A DNA stretch of 41,743 nucleotides from an uncultured Bacteroidota bacterium. Its GTDB lineage: Bacteria; Bacteroidota; Bacteroidia; Bacteroidales; F082. The translations under genes and the position numbers were made by a program. Shown here in pieces: positions 28,784 to 37,640 of the stretch. Location of the stretch: NCBI GenBank assembly GCA_903891085.1, contig CAITDJ010000086.1, positions 1 to 41,743 of the forward strand, given 5' to 3'. The first letter of the stretch is position 1. Each line of letters opens with the position of its first letter. The notes beneath the pieces are model-generated. The model was not told the origin of the DNA. It worked only from the letters and a program-made list of their open reading frames with translations, and made no database searches.

Positions 28784-31231
28784 ATGAAACATCCTTATTT
28801 GAACACCATTATTTTATTCAGTCTTCTCTTTCTATTTAATTCAGTGTCCTACAGTAATCCATTGATGCCCAATGATTTTGATTCTGGCGTGAAAGGAAAA
28901 GTCGTAGATAAAAACACCAGCATAGCCCTCGAATATGCAACAGTCATGGTGTATAAATTACCGGACTCTGCCTTTGTTATTGGCGGTATAACCGGAAAAG
29001 AGGGTCAGTTTGACTTGAAATTAAAACCTGGAAAATACTACCTTTCGATTCAGTTTTTAGGCTACAACACCGTGAATACTGGAAATATTCAGGTTGAAAA
29101 AAGCAACCAAATCATCGATCTGGGCTCGTTTTTTATTGAACCTGATCAACAAATGCTAGATCAGGTGGAAGTGGTGGCTGAACGAAGCACCATGGAAATG
29201 ACACTCGATAAAAAAATCTTCAATATTGGCAAAGACATCAGTTCAACTGCCGGAAACGCCATTGAGGTATTGGAAAACATTCCATCAGTAACGGTGGATA
29301 TTGAAGGAAACGTAAGTTTAAGGGGTGATGATGGTGTCAGAATTTTGATCGATGGAAAAGTTTCGGGTATGGCCGGAATCAATAACCGCGATGCCTTGCG
29401 AAGTTTACAGGCTGACATGATCGAACGTATTGAAGTGGTCACCAATCCTTCTGTCCGCTACGATGCCGAAGGCACTTCAGGGATTATCAATATTGTGTTG
29501 AAGAAAGACAGTAAACAGGGATTCAACGGATCGGTGGATGCAACACTGGGTTTCCCGCTGCAATACGGACTTGGGATAAACACAAATTACAGGCTTAAGA
29601 AATTCAATTTTTTTGCGAATGTTGCGTATAATTACCGCGAGCGAACCGGTTCCGGTGATGTTTATAAGGAAATATATAACGAAGGAACCTATGTGACGGA
29701 TCAGCATAGCTCACGGGATCGGAGCAGCTCAGGAAACACGATCAGGTTTGGTACAGAATACTTCTTCAATGCAAGTTCAAGCATTTCGGGAAGTTTCATG
29801 TACAGGCTTTCGCACGATAAAAATGTCTCTACCATCACCTACTACGATTATGCCCCAAACAGTGATCTGTTAAACCATAGCGAAAGGACCGAAAATCAAA
29901 TTGAAAGAGATCCAAATCTCGAATATGCACTGAACTACAAAAAGCAATTTAAACGTAAAGATCAATCGTTGACTGCGAGTGTTCAGTATTTCAATAACAA
30001 TGAAACCGAAAACGGCGATATTGAAGAGTTGTATTTTCCTCCAAATACCTATGAACTGGAATCGGTTTACCAAAAAAGCCTCAATGATCAGTTCGAATCC
30101 AATCTGCAGGCACAAGCCGATTATTACCATCCATTTCACGGAAAAGCCAGACTCGAAACTGGATTGAAGTTACAAATGCGTCAAATTGACAATAATTATG
30201 AGGTAAGTGAAAAAGATTCAACTGGTAATTACACTAATCTGGTTCAATTTACCAATCACTTCAATTATGATGAAACAATTTACGCAGCCTATGTACTTTT
30301 TGGCGACGATCGTGGCCGCTTTTCATACCAATTCGGACTACGTGGCGAATATTCCGATATTCAGACGAACCTGGCTGAGACGAGCGAAAAATCTTCAAAC
30401 TCCTTCTTTAATGTGTTTCCCAGCGCGCATTTCACTTTTAAAATAACAGAAGTCGATCATGTTCAGATAAGTTACAGCCGCCGAATCCGGCGACCCGAGT
30501 TTATGCAGCTGAATCCATTTCATTCCTATTCCGACAACCGGAATATTTTTACCGGAAATCCGGAATTGAAACCTGTGTTTACTGATGCCTATGAACTTGG
30601 ATATATTCGTTACTGGGTGAAAGCGAACCTGAATTTTAATACCTATTACCGAAAAAGCAAAGATGTATTTCAGCGCATCGAAACCATCGACAGCACAGGA
30701 ATTACCTATATAAAACCCGAAAACTTTGCAAAAAGTGATGCCTACGGGGCCGAGTTGATTGGTTCCTACACTGGTATTAAGTGGCTTAATTTGAATGCAA
30801 ACCTCAACTTTTTCAGAACAATTACTGATGGTGATTTGGGTGATAAATCATATCATACCGATAGTTATAGCTGGACGGGAAGGGTAAACAGCAAATTCAC
30901 CATTAAAAAAGGCATGGATATTCAATTGGCTGGCAATTATCAGGCAGCGGTTGCTACTGCCCAGGGAAACCGACTACCCATGTGGTTTGCCGATTTTGGT
31001 GCAAGCAAAGATGTGCTGAAAGGAAAAGGAACGCTTACATTGAATGTGCGCGATATATTCGGTTCACGCCGACATGCATTTGAGACTTTTGCCGATAATT
31101 TTTATTCAAAAACCGATCAACGTTGGGGATCGACAGTTGTTACCTTGAATTTCAACTACAGGATCAATCAATCGAAAAAGAAAAACACTGAACGTCAACA
31201 AGGCGGTGAAGAAGGTGGAATGGACTTCTAA
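28784..31231 (+). CDS. TonB-dependent outer membrane receptor
   Basis: This 815-residue protein has a signal peptide (about 1-25), a carboxypeptidase-like regulatory domain (SGVKGKVVDKNTSIALEYATVMVYK, about 35-120), a plug domain (NAIEVLENIPSVTVDIEGNVSLRGDDGVRILIDGK, split across about 175-260), and a long outer-membrane beta-barrel, ending in a polar tail rather than a canonical aromatic end. It resembles the outer membrane beta-barrel family 3 receptors. Such proteins import large or scarce ligands using TonB energy. No SusD partner is next to it, so it is not a glycan-uptake pair. The substrate is unknown. Confidence 0.9.
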   Translation: MKHPYLNTIILFSLLFLFNSVSYSNPLMPNDFDSGVKGKVVDKNTSIALEYATVMVYKLPDSAFVIGGITGKEGQFDLKLKPGKYYLSIQFLGYNTVNTGNIQVEKSNQIIDLGSFFIEPDQQMLDQVEVVAERSTMEMTLDKKIFNIGKDISSTAGNAIEVLENIPSVTVDIEGNVSLRGDDGVRILIDGKVSGMAGINNRDALRSLQADMIERIEVVTNPSVRYDAEGTSGIINIVLKKDSKQGFNGSVDATLGFPLQYGLGINTNYRLKKFNFFANVAYNYRERTGSGDVYKEIYNEGTYVTDQHSSRDRSSSGNTIRFGTEYFFNASSSISGSFMYRLSHDKNVSTITYYDYAPNSDLLNHSERTENQIERDPNLEYALNYKKQFKRKDQSLTASVQYFNNNETENGDIEELYFPPNTYELESVYQKSLNDQFESNLQAQADYYHPFHGKARLETGLKLQMRQIDNNYEVSEKDSTGNYTNLVQFTNHFNYDETIYAAYVLFGDDRGRFSYQFGLRGEYSDIQTNLAETSEKSSNSFFNVFPSAHFTFKITEVDHVQISYSRRIRRPEFMQLNPFHSYSDNRNIFTGNPELKPVFTDAYELGYIRYWVKANLNFNTYYRKSKDVFQRIETIDSTGITYIKPENFAKSDAYGAELIGSYTGIKWLNLNANLNFFRTITDGDLGDKSYHTDSYSWTGRVNSKFTIKKGMDIQLAGNYQAAVATAQGNRLPMWFADFGASKDVLKGKGTLTLNVRDIFGSRRHAFETFADNFYSKTDQRWGSTVVTLNFNYRINQSKKKNTERQQGGEEGGMDF

Positions 31232-31236
31232 AGAAA

Positions 31237-31311
31237 GTTCGGAGTTCGGAGTGAGCTATAGTTCGGAGTTAAGAAAAAAGTACGGAGTTCGGAGTGAGCT
31301 ATAGTGCGGAG
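31237..31311 (+). repeat. Two 32-bp direct repeats
   Basis: Copies at 31237-31268 and 31280-31311 match at 30 of 32 bases, built on GTTCGGAGTGAGCTATAG. A shorter relative, GTGCGGAGTGAGCTA, occurs at about 32849-32863. This looks like a dispersed intergenic repeat. Confidence 0.85.
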
Positions 31312-31348
31312 GTAATTAACGATAATTCAGATTAATTTTAGCTCACTT

Positions 31349-31376
31349 CCCGTCTGACTGGCATCAGCCGGGCAGG
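31349..31376 (-). repeat. Dispersed palindrome-like element, copy 1
   Basis: The - strand reads CCTGCCCGGCTGATGCCAGT then CAGACGGG. It shares the CCTGCYYGGCTGA core with 32864-32876 and 32914-32943 (+ strand). Imperfect inverted repeat. Confidence 0.6.
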
Positions 31377-31380
31377 TAGT

Positions 31381-31680
31381 TCACTTCAGACTATCATTCA
31401 CTATCAGATAAATAATCTCGTTGTCGCGTTTCATCAGGTATTTCTCACGGCCAATTCGCTCAAGCAATAAGGTATCGTTTTCAAGAGCTTCGCTAAGTTT
31501 GTAATTATTACCAATCTCTGTCAGGTAGTATTTTTTCTGATTCAGCAGGTTCAGGTATCTTGATTTCAGATCAAATTGCTTCGAAACTTTATTCTCATCA
31601 AAAAAGAACATCCATACCAGAAACAACACGATGGTATACAAATATTTATAATTAACAAAGTGCCGTAAAACGGATTTCAT
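31381..31680 (-). CDS. Septum formation initiator family protein (FtsB/DivIC-like)
   Basis: This protein of about 99 residues has a short cytoplasmic start, one transmembrane helix (YLYTIVLFLVWMFFF, about 13-27), then a coiled-coil-like stretch with SRYLNLLNQKKYYLTEIGNNYKLSEAL and the family ending ERIGREKYLMKRDNEIIYLI. FtsB/DivIC proteins link FtsQ and FtsL in the divisome. The start is set at the ATG 31678-31680, because the box TATCTTTG (31696-31703, - strand) places transcription start near 31690, below the ATG at 31698. It is convergent with the receptor gene. Weak sequence conservation makes the FtsB versus DivIC choice uncertain. Confidence 0.82.
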   Translation of the reverse strand: MKSVLRHFVNYKYLYTIVLFLVWMFFFDENKVSKQFDLKSRYLNLLNQKKYYLTEIGNNYKLSEALENDTLLLERIGREKYLMKRDNEIIYLIVNDSLK

Positions 31681-31695
31681 TTTTGTATTTTTTTG

Positions 31696-31703
31696 CAAAG
31701 ATA
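31696..31703 (-). promoter_or_regulatory. Promoter -7 box of the FtsB-like gene
   Basis: TATCTTTG on the - strand matches TAnnTTTG and predicts a start near 31690, about 10 nt before the chosen ATG. Confidence 0.5.
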
Positions 31704-31801
31704 TATGTGAAAATCGGATGGTGGATCGACTTATTAAAATATTATCCCCAAAGGATTGTTAATTAGTAAACCTTATCAATGACTCAATATGTTGATTTGT
31801 T

Positions 31802-32743
31802 TTAATGCACATCAATGCCTTTCAGCATAAAAATCAGGTGGCGCAAGGTTTTCAGTATTTCACCCATATATTCCTTGATGGCTTTCACGCTACCCGGAAG
31901 CACATACACAAAAGTTTCTCCCATCAATCCGGCTACTCCCCTGCTCAGCAATGCATTGGGTTTTTCAACGCCAAATCTCATCCTGATGGCTTCCATGATA
32001 CCCGGAATTTCCTTGTCGATAAACAAGCCGGCCACTTCGGGCGTAAAATCGCGTGGACCGATACCGGTGCCTCCTGTGGTGAACACCATATCATAATTTG
32101 CCGATCTGGCTGCTGTTAGTAAGGCTTTCAGCTGATCAGAATCATCCGGGATCAGGCGGTAGTCAATTTCGAATAGCCATCGGTTTTCCTGAAAGAAAGG
32201 TTCCAGTTGCCTGATAATTTCCGGACCACTTAAATCATCATATTCGCCCCTGCTGGCACGATCGGACAAGGTGATTACCATTACCATGAATTTCTTCCGT
32301 TCAAGCACAATTTCATCGCCAGCCTTCACTTCACCCTGTTTGATTACACGCGCAAAAATTCCTTCTTTCGGCATCACACAGTTACCAACTTCGTTGAAAA
32401 TAGCACAACCTGACCCATGACACTTTTTTCCGATCTGCGTAACCTCCAGGCTTGTTTCTCCCACTTTTAACCTGTCGAGCGGAGCCAACGTATACAACAC
32501 AATCCCTTCTGTCGAAATATTCTCGGCAAATTCGCCAAATGCAACTTCCCTGTTGGCTTGTCCGGCAAATTTACGGATGCTCTCGATACCAAGTAAACTC
32601 ACCTGCCGGTGCCATGCACCGGCATGTGCATCATTTTCAACACCCAACGCATCGAGATGAATGGATGAAACCGGCTTCTTGATCGTGCCTTTTTTTTCAG
32701 AGATATTTACCGATAAAACCTTAATTGGTATTGATGAACTCAT
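31802..32743 (-). CDS. MOSC domain-MogA/MoaB fusion, molybdenum cofactor
   Basis: This 313-residue protein joins two domains. Residues about 1-150 form a MOSC domain (DAHAGAWHRQVSLLG, FAENISTEGI, GKKCHGSGCAIF), which handles sulfur or metal in molybdenum cofactor chemistry. Residues about 153-313 form a MogA/MoaB molybdopterin adenylyltransferase domain (VITLSDRASRGEYDDLSGP, TTGGTGIGPRDFTPE, LPGSVKAIKEYM). It therefore likely adenylates molybdopterin for MoeA-dependent metal insertion. It is the last gene of the leftward cofactor cluster, with about 205 bp of repeat-bearing sequence separating it from the TPR gene upstream. The start has no clear Shine-Dalgarno site. Confidence 0.92.
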   Translation of the reverse strand: MSSSIPIKVLSVNISEKKGTIKKPVSSIHLDALGVENDAHAGAWHRQVSLLGIESIRKFAGQANREVAFGEFAENISTEGIVLYTLAPLDRLKVGETSLEVTQIGKKCHGSGCAIFNEVGNCVMPKEGIFARVIKQGEVKAGDEIVLERKKFMVMVITLSDRASRGEYDDLSGPEIIRQLEPFFQENRWLFEIDYRLIPDDSDQLKALLTAARSANYDMVFTTGGTGIGPRDFTPEVAGLFIDKEIPGIMEAIRMRFGVEKPNALLSRGVAGLMGETFVYVLPGSVKAIKEYMGEILKTLRHLIFMLKGIDVH

Positions 32744-32863
32744 AGAATAATTTTTACGAAATTAGAAAAAAACCGGCCAATCATCTTGATATTTCTGAAT
32801 TCAATTCAATTGAAAAAAAGCCCCTAATCCATTGGTTTCAGAAAAAAAGTGCGGAGTGAGCTA

Positions 32864-32943
32864 CCTGCTCGGCTGAACTTATCAACCTATAAACTTATCA
32901 ACCAATCAACTCACCTGCCTGGCTGACGCTTTCGGCAGACAGG
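32864..32943 (+). repeat. Dispersed palindrome-like elements, copies 2 and 3
   Basis: Copy 2 begins CCTGCTCGGCTGA (32864-32876). Copy 3 spans 32914-32943, with arms CCTGCCTG and CAGACAGG around GCTGACGCTTTCGG. Both relate to the - strand copy at 31349-31376. They fill the gap between the TPR gene and the MOSC-Mog gene. Confidence 0.6.
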
Positions 32944-32948
32944 TCAAC

Positions 32949-34952
32949 CTACTGTTTCCCGCAATATTTCCTTATCACCGCATACGATTCATTGATTCCC
33001 AACTCACCGGCCTTACTCAAATCATTGCAGGCCAATCCGTTTTCACCCAGAAACAACAAAGTAAGTGCACGGTTATAATAGGCCTCGGCCAACTCAGGTG
33101 CCAGTCGGATTGCTTCAGAATAATCATCAATCGACCGTTGAAAATCTTTCTGGTGCAGCAGCACATTGGCGCGGTTATAAAAAGCAAAGGCATTGTCGGG
33201 CGACATTTTAATCAAACTATTCAAATCGGCCAATACCTTGCTGTAATCCGGTTCATTCACCTCATCAATCGCCTGACCAATGGTCATATTCTGCCGCGAA
33301 ATGGTGATGGCACTGTTGTATTGCACATCCGACAGCACCAGGTCCTCCAGCTCGAAACGAAGTGCGGCCCGGTTGAACAAGGCAATGCTTCCCAACGACT
33401 TATCCGAAGTCAGATTACTGTATGATGCGTCAGCATTGCGGTAATTACGAATCATTTGCTGAGCCATGGCTCCGAATAGCTTTGATATGTTTATTTCTTT
33501 TTGTGCAAGCGCCATCGAATCCATGGTTTGTAGCTCGTCACCTATTAATCCGGCCAGACTGTCGGGAATTACATTGTTTTGAATATACCTGATTTCAACA
33601 CCGGTATTGCTGAACTGATTCAGAGGCAACAAATGATGATCGGCATACACGCCTTTGTTGTAGAGTAAGTGTTGTTGTTTCTTTTGGGGAAAAACCACCG
33701 ACACAATGAAATTTGGAAATGGCTGAATATCTATGTCTCTGAATTGAACACGGTTGCTTTTCACGTTACCGCTTACAAAATCAGATTCCAGCTCGATGAT
33801 TTTATTGAAAAAAGTTGAATCGGCATACATGGCAAACACCGAATCAGGATTTCCGGTATTGTTATTCACGGCACCGATGATGGACATGGCTTTCTGATAA
33901 TCGGTATAAGAACCTTTCGCATCACCACGTTCTTTTTTGATGATAGAGCGGTTGACCCATGCCCCGGCAAAATCGGGAAACAACCCAATGGCGGCAGAGA
34001 AATCATCCTCGGCTTCCTGATATTTCTTCATCTGAAAATTGACCACTCCACGGTTGAAATAGGCATATACATTTTGTGGATTGATCTTCACCACTTCGTC
34101 GTACAACACCTTCGCCTGTTCAAGTTCTCCCCGCAGACTATAGATCAGTGCCCGGTTGTAATAGGTCAGGGCATTGCGCTGGTCGAGCATATTCACCTGT
34201 TCATAATCGCTGAGTGCTTGTAATGTATCGCCCATTTTCAGGTGAACAAGCGCCCGTTGAAAATAAACCAGCGGATTTTTCTCATCAAGTATGATTGCCT
34301 GATTGAAATCGCTCATGGCCCCGGTTGTATCGTTCAGTTCGTAGCGGATCATGCCACGACGTATCCAGGCATCTGATTCAAAATAATCGTAATACACAGC
34401 CTTGTTCATGTCATCGAGTGCCAGTTCAGGTTTTTCAAGAAACCGTTTTGCCAGTCCGCGGTTCAGGTAGGCATACGACATCGTAGGATCGATAAGCAAA
34501 GCCATATTGTAATCAACAATGGCACTTTCGAACCGGTTCATATGCATTTTAGTAGCACCGCTGGCTACATGCAGGTCGGCGTTATACGGATCAATTTCTA
34601 GGGCCTTGTCGAAATCGGCCATGGCATCGTGGTAGTTGGATATGCGGTCGTTGGCAATACCCCGATAATGTAAGGCCCTTGTGTATAATGGATGAATGCG
34701 GAGTGTGGTTGTAAAATCCTCGATGGCTCCCTGAAAATCGCCCAGACTGAATTTGGCAACTCCACGCAGAAAATAGGCTTCAAAATTGTCGGGTTTACTG
34801 ATGATGGCTGTATTGAAGTTGCGGATGGCGTCGACAAAGCGGTCTTCCGAAAGATCGATGCGCCCGGCCAGCACAAAATGACGTGTATTCACCTGTGCCG
34901 AAACAGCAGAAACAAACACACATAAGAAAAGTACCGACAATATCTTTTTCAT
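32949..34952 (-). CDS. Exported tetratricopeptide-repeat protein
   Basis: This 667-residue protein has a signal peptide (MKKILSVLFLCVFVSAVSAQ) and about ten TPR units in residues 25-350, with repeated cores such as AYFLRGVAKFSLGDFQGAIED, AYLNRGLAKRF and AYFNRGVVNFQMKKYQEAEDD. A non-repeat middle part (about 370-520) follows, then two or three more units at the C-terminus. TPR arrays hold protein complexes together in the periplasm or outer membrane; the partner is unknown. It sits 14 nt downstream of moaC and upstream of the MOSC-Mog gene, so it is probably co-transcribed with cofactor genes, which is unexpected for an exported scaffold. Confidence 0.9.
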   Translation of the reverse strand: MKKILSVLFLCVFVSAVSAQVNTRHFVLAGRIDLSEDRFVDAIRNFNTAIISKPDNFEAYFLRGVAKFSLGDFQGAIEDFTTTLRIHPLYTRALHYRGIANDRISNYHDAMADFDKALEIDPYNADLHVASGATKMHMNRFESAIVDYNMALLIDPTMSYAYLNRGLAKRFLEKPELALDDMNKAVYYDYFESDAWIRRGMIRYELNDTTGAMSDFNQAIILDEKNPLVYFQRALVHLKMGDTLQALSDYEQVNMLDQRNALTYYNRALIYSLRGELEQAKVLYDEVVKINPQNVYAYFNRGVVNFQMKKYQEAEDDFSAAIGLFPDFAGAWVNRSIIKKERGDAKGSYTDYQKAMSIIGAVNNNTGNPDSVFAMYADSTFFNKIIELESDFVSGNVKSNRVQFRDIDIQPFPNFIVSVVFPQKKQQHLLYNKGVYADHHLLPLNQFSNTGVEIRYIQNNVIPDSLAGLIGDELQTMDSMALAQKEINISKLFGAMAQQMIRNYRNADASYSNLTSDKSLGSIALFNRAALRFELEDLVLSDVQYNSAITISRQNMTIGQAIDEVNEPDYSKVLADLNSLIKMSPDNAFAFYNRANVLLHQKDFQRSIDDYSEAIRLAPELAEAYYNRALTLLFLGENGLACNDLSKAGELGINESYAVIRKYCGKQ

Positions 34953-34966
34953 ACACTGAAAGGCAC

Positions 34967-35416
34967 TTACACGATGTCGGTTTTTGTTTTACGCACCAGT
35001 CGCACCCCACTGATTTCCATTTGCTTATCGACTGCTTTGCACATATCATACACCGTAAGCAAGGCAAGCTGCACCGCTGTGAGTGCTTCCATTTCGACAC
35101 CGGTTGCCCCGATGCACTTCACCACCGAAACCACTTCAACACCTTCGTGCATCAATGTAGCTTTTACCGAAACACTGCTCAGTGGCAGTGGATGACACAA
35201 TGGAATCAATTGTGATGTTTGCTTCGCGGCTTGTATTCCTGCAATTTCGGCCACCGTGAGCACATCGCCCTTTTTGATCAGATTTTCTTCGATCAGTTTG
35301 ACTGTTTCGGCTTGCAGACGGATAAAACCAGTCGCTTCGGCAACCCGGATAATCGGCGGTTTCGAACTTACGTCAACCATGACGGCTTTTCCTTTTGAAT
35401 CGATATGAGTGAGCAT
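34967..35416 (-). CDS. moaC: Cyclic pyranopterin monophosphate synthase
   Basis: This 149-residue enzyme converts 3',8-cyclo-GTP made by MoaA to cyclic pyranopterin monophosphate, the second half of the first cofactor step. Motifs are typical: GKAVMVDVSSKP, QLIPLCHPLPLSS, and TGVEMEALTAVQLALLTVYDMCKAVDKQ. Length is a little short but usual for MoaC. It lies about 150 bp after moaA and 14 bp before the TPR gene. Confidence 0.96.
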   Translation of the reverse strand: MLTHIDSKGKAVMVDVSSKPPIIRVAEATGFIRLQAETVKLIEENLIKKGDVLTVAEIAGIQAAKQTSQLIPLCHPLPLSSVSVKATLMHEGVEVVSVVKCIGATGVEMEALTAVQLALLTVYDMCKAVDKQMEISGVRLVRKTKTDIV

Positions 35417-35424
35417 TGTTGTGA

Positions 35425-35450
35425 GTGAAAAGTGAATAATGAAAAGTGAA
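35425..35450 (+). repeat. Short direct repeat upstream of moaC
   Basis: GTGAAAAGTGAA (35425-35436) and ATGAAAAGTGAA (35439-35450) are two copies of an A-rich unit. Such units are common in Bacteroidota intergenic sequence; the function is unknown. Confidence 0.5.
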
Positions 35451-35572
35451 GAGTCCTAAAATTCCAGTTACAAAGATATGTTTTAGGTGTTTGTGCGCTT
35501 ATGGCGCGTTGTTAAAAATACATAATGAACACCGTAAACCAGATACCGGTATTTTTTTCTTTTCCGTCCCTA

Positions 35573-36373
35573 TTATCCACCAATATTACTAAACTGATTC
35601 GATTGGTTGATCGACCCACAGGAGGGTTTGTTTGCAATGGCAGCCAAATATGCTTTTTCAACGCCCATTTCACGAACATTATAACTCAAATCGGTAAACA
35701 AACAGGGTTTCAGATCACCATTTGCTGTGAGTCGAATACGGTTGCATGTGGCACAATGACCACCATCGCCTCCTTCCACTAACGAAAATTGTCCGGTTTC
35801 GAGGTTCATTTCTTTGATAAACCGAACCTGTAAGCCATTTTTTCCACAAAAATCTCTCACCCCAGCAGCATCAGTTTCCCTCGAGTGTTGTTTGACAACG
35901 CAGTTTATTTTAATTGGAAACAATCCAGCCGCTCTGGCTGCTTCGATACCTCTAAAAACATCTTCAATGTTGCCAAGACGTGTAATTTCGTGAAAACAGT
36001 CAGGATCGATGGTATCTAAACTGATATTTACGCGTTTGAGTCCGGCAGCGGCCAAATCCTGTGCAAACTGACCCAACAAAATTCCGTTGGTTGTCATCCC
36101 GATATCGTTGATCCCTTCAATCGCAGTAATCTGAGTAACTAGTTGTACGATCCCTTTTCGCACCAATGGCTCTCCGCCTGTAATCCTGACTTTGGTAATG
36201 CCATGCGTAATCCCAAACCTAACAATTTCGATAATTTCTTCGAATGTCAGAATTTTATCATGCGACATAATCGGAACACCACATTCGGGCATGCAGTAGA
36301 CGCAACGAAGATTACACCGATCGGTGACCGATATCCTCAGGTAATTGATATTCCGGTTAAATGAGTCGAACAT
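35573..36373 (-). CDS. moaA: MoaA-like radical SAM enzyme (GTP 3',8-cyclase), short form
   Basis: This 266-residue protein starts the pterin pathway by cyclising GTP. The first 4Fe-4S cluster ligands are Cys20, Cys24 and Cys27 in DRCNLRCVYCMP; the C-terminal cluster ligands are Cys207, Cys210 and Cys224 in CATCNRIRLTANGDLKPC; the protein ends in NIGG, the conserved Gly-Gly tail. Compared with usual MoaA (about 320-340 residues), the stretch between RFIKEM and the C-terminal cluster is much shorter. I chose the ATG at 36371-36373, which fits the family start and overlaps the moeA stop by 17 nt; an ATG at 36403 is also in frame. It is translationally coupled to moeA. Confidence 0.87.
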   Translation of the reverse strand: MFDSFNRNINYLRISVTDRCNLRCVYCMPECGVPIMSHDKILTFEEIIEIVRFGITHGITKVRITGGEPLVRKGIVQLVTQITAIEGINDIGMTTNGILLGQFAQDLAAAGLKRVNISLDTIDPDCFHEITRLGNIEDVFRGIEAARAAGLFPIKINCVVKQHSRETDAAGVRDFCGKNGLQVRFIKEMNLETGQFSLVEGGDGGHCATCNRIRLTANGDLKPCLFTDLSYNVREMGVEKAYLAAIANKPSCGSINQSNQFSNIGG

Positions 36374-37529
36374 CGACCAATTCTCCTTTCTGAATCGTTG
36401 CAACTCCCAATGGGATACTCATCAGGGCATGGGCATTGATGAGTGCATTGATATGAGCCGAACCATTATAAGCCAAGGGCTGAACACTGCCATCATCTTG
36501 AATGGTTGCAGGAACAAATCCATGTCGCTCAGTACCTTTACGGTTGAAATCAATTGTCAACGGCAACCGCAAAATCAATGGTTTCCAGGGATGACCCATC
36601 AGACGGTAAATGAAGGGCCTAGCAAGAATTTCGAAAATATTGAACGACGAAACAGGATTGCCGGGCAAGGCAAAAACAAATTTATTTCCCGTTCTCCCGA
36701 AGACGGTTGGTTTACCAGGCTGAACAGCAATGGAACGAAACATGAGATCAACTTGTAACTCGTTGAGTATCTTCGGGACAAAATCAAAATCACCCATGGA
36801 TATTCCACCCGAAAGGATAATAACATCATATTCCCTGAAAGCTTCAAACAGCTTTTTCCGGGTAATTTCTTCGTCATCAGGAATAATTCCACCATACACA
36901 ACCGCGGCTCCCATCCGGGCTGCCTGACTTACCAACTGACACCCGTTGCTGTTCCGTATCTGACTTTTTCCGGGCTCAACTTCAGGTTCAACCAATTCGT
37001 CGCCGGTTGAAAAAATACAAATCCTTGCTTTTTTGTAAACATCTATACCGACTGCTCCCACCGAAGCCAACACAGCGATGTGCTGCGGATGCAACAGCGT
37101 ACTTTTTGGAATAACCAATGCCCCTTTCTTTAAATCTTCGGCACGATGGGCTATATTGTTTTTTGTTTTTTGGTCAGTAATAGTGACAACTGTTTCCGAT
37201 TCAATTGTTTGTTCAACCATGACGACACAGTCAGCATTTTCGGGAAGCATGGCACCGGTCATAATCTTTGAACAGCATCCTTCTTCGATGACCATTTCAG
37301 GACTTTTACCTGCAGCGATCACTTCGAGCAAACGCATCGGCGATCCTATGTCTGCCCTGCGACAGGCATAGCCATCCACCGCCGATTTATCAAAAGGAGG
37401 CATATCTATATCACTGAAAATATCTTCAGCCAACACACGTCCATTCGCCAAACGAAAATCAATTGTCTCAATACCAGTCAGTGGCAAATCTGAGGTGACA
37501 ATGTTGAAAGCTTCTTGAAGGGTAATCAT
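36357..37529 (-). CDS. moeA: Molybdopterin molybdenumtransferase
   Basis: This 390-residue enzyme inserts molybdate into adenylated molybdopterin. Family motifs are seen: LANGRVLAEDIFSDIDMPPFDKSAVDGYA at the N-terminus, KIMTGAMLPENADCVV, IFSTGDELVEPE, LSGGISMGDFDFVP, VQPGKPTVFG, and FALPGNPVSSF. Length is normal. It is the first gene of the leftward cluster moeA, moaA, moaC, TPR, MOSC-Mog. moaD, moaE and moeB are not in the window, so the pathway is incomplete here. Confidence 0.96.
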   Translation of the reverse strand: MITLQEAFNIVTSDLPLTGIETIDFRLANGRVLAEDIFSDIDMPPFDKSAVDGYACRRADIGSPMRLLEVIAAGKSPEMVIEEGCCSKIMTGAMLPENADCVVMVEQTIESETVVTITDQKTKNNIAHRAEDLKKGALVIPKSTLLHPQHIAVLASVGAVGIDVYKKARICIFSTGDELVEPEVEPGKSQIRNSNGCQLVSQAARMGAAVVYGGIIPDDEEITRKKLFEAFREYDVIILSGGISMGDFDFVPKILNELQVDLMFRSIAVQPGKPTVFGRTGNKFVFALPGNPVSSFNIFEILARPFIYRLMGHPWKPLILRLPLTIDFNRKGTERHGFVPATIQDDGSVQPLAYNGSAHINALINAHALMSIPLGVATIQKGELVDVRLI

Positions 37530-37640
37530 GAAATAAATTTAGCGCGAATTTACGATTTATCGCTTTCAGATGCAGCATTTAAAGCAAATCGTGGATATGC
37601 AAAATCTTGGGAGATGAAGGTTTTATCCTCCGGAAATAGT

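Noticed and set aside
35543..35558. ATACCGGTAT followed by T run as a terminator
   Set aside because: The palindrome has no loop, and the T run is on the + strand where no gene ends; moaA and moaC run on the - strand.
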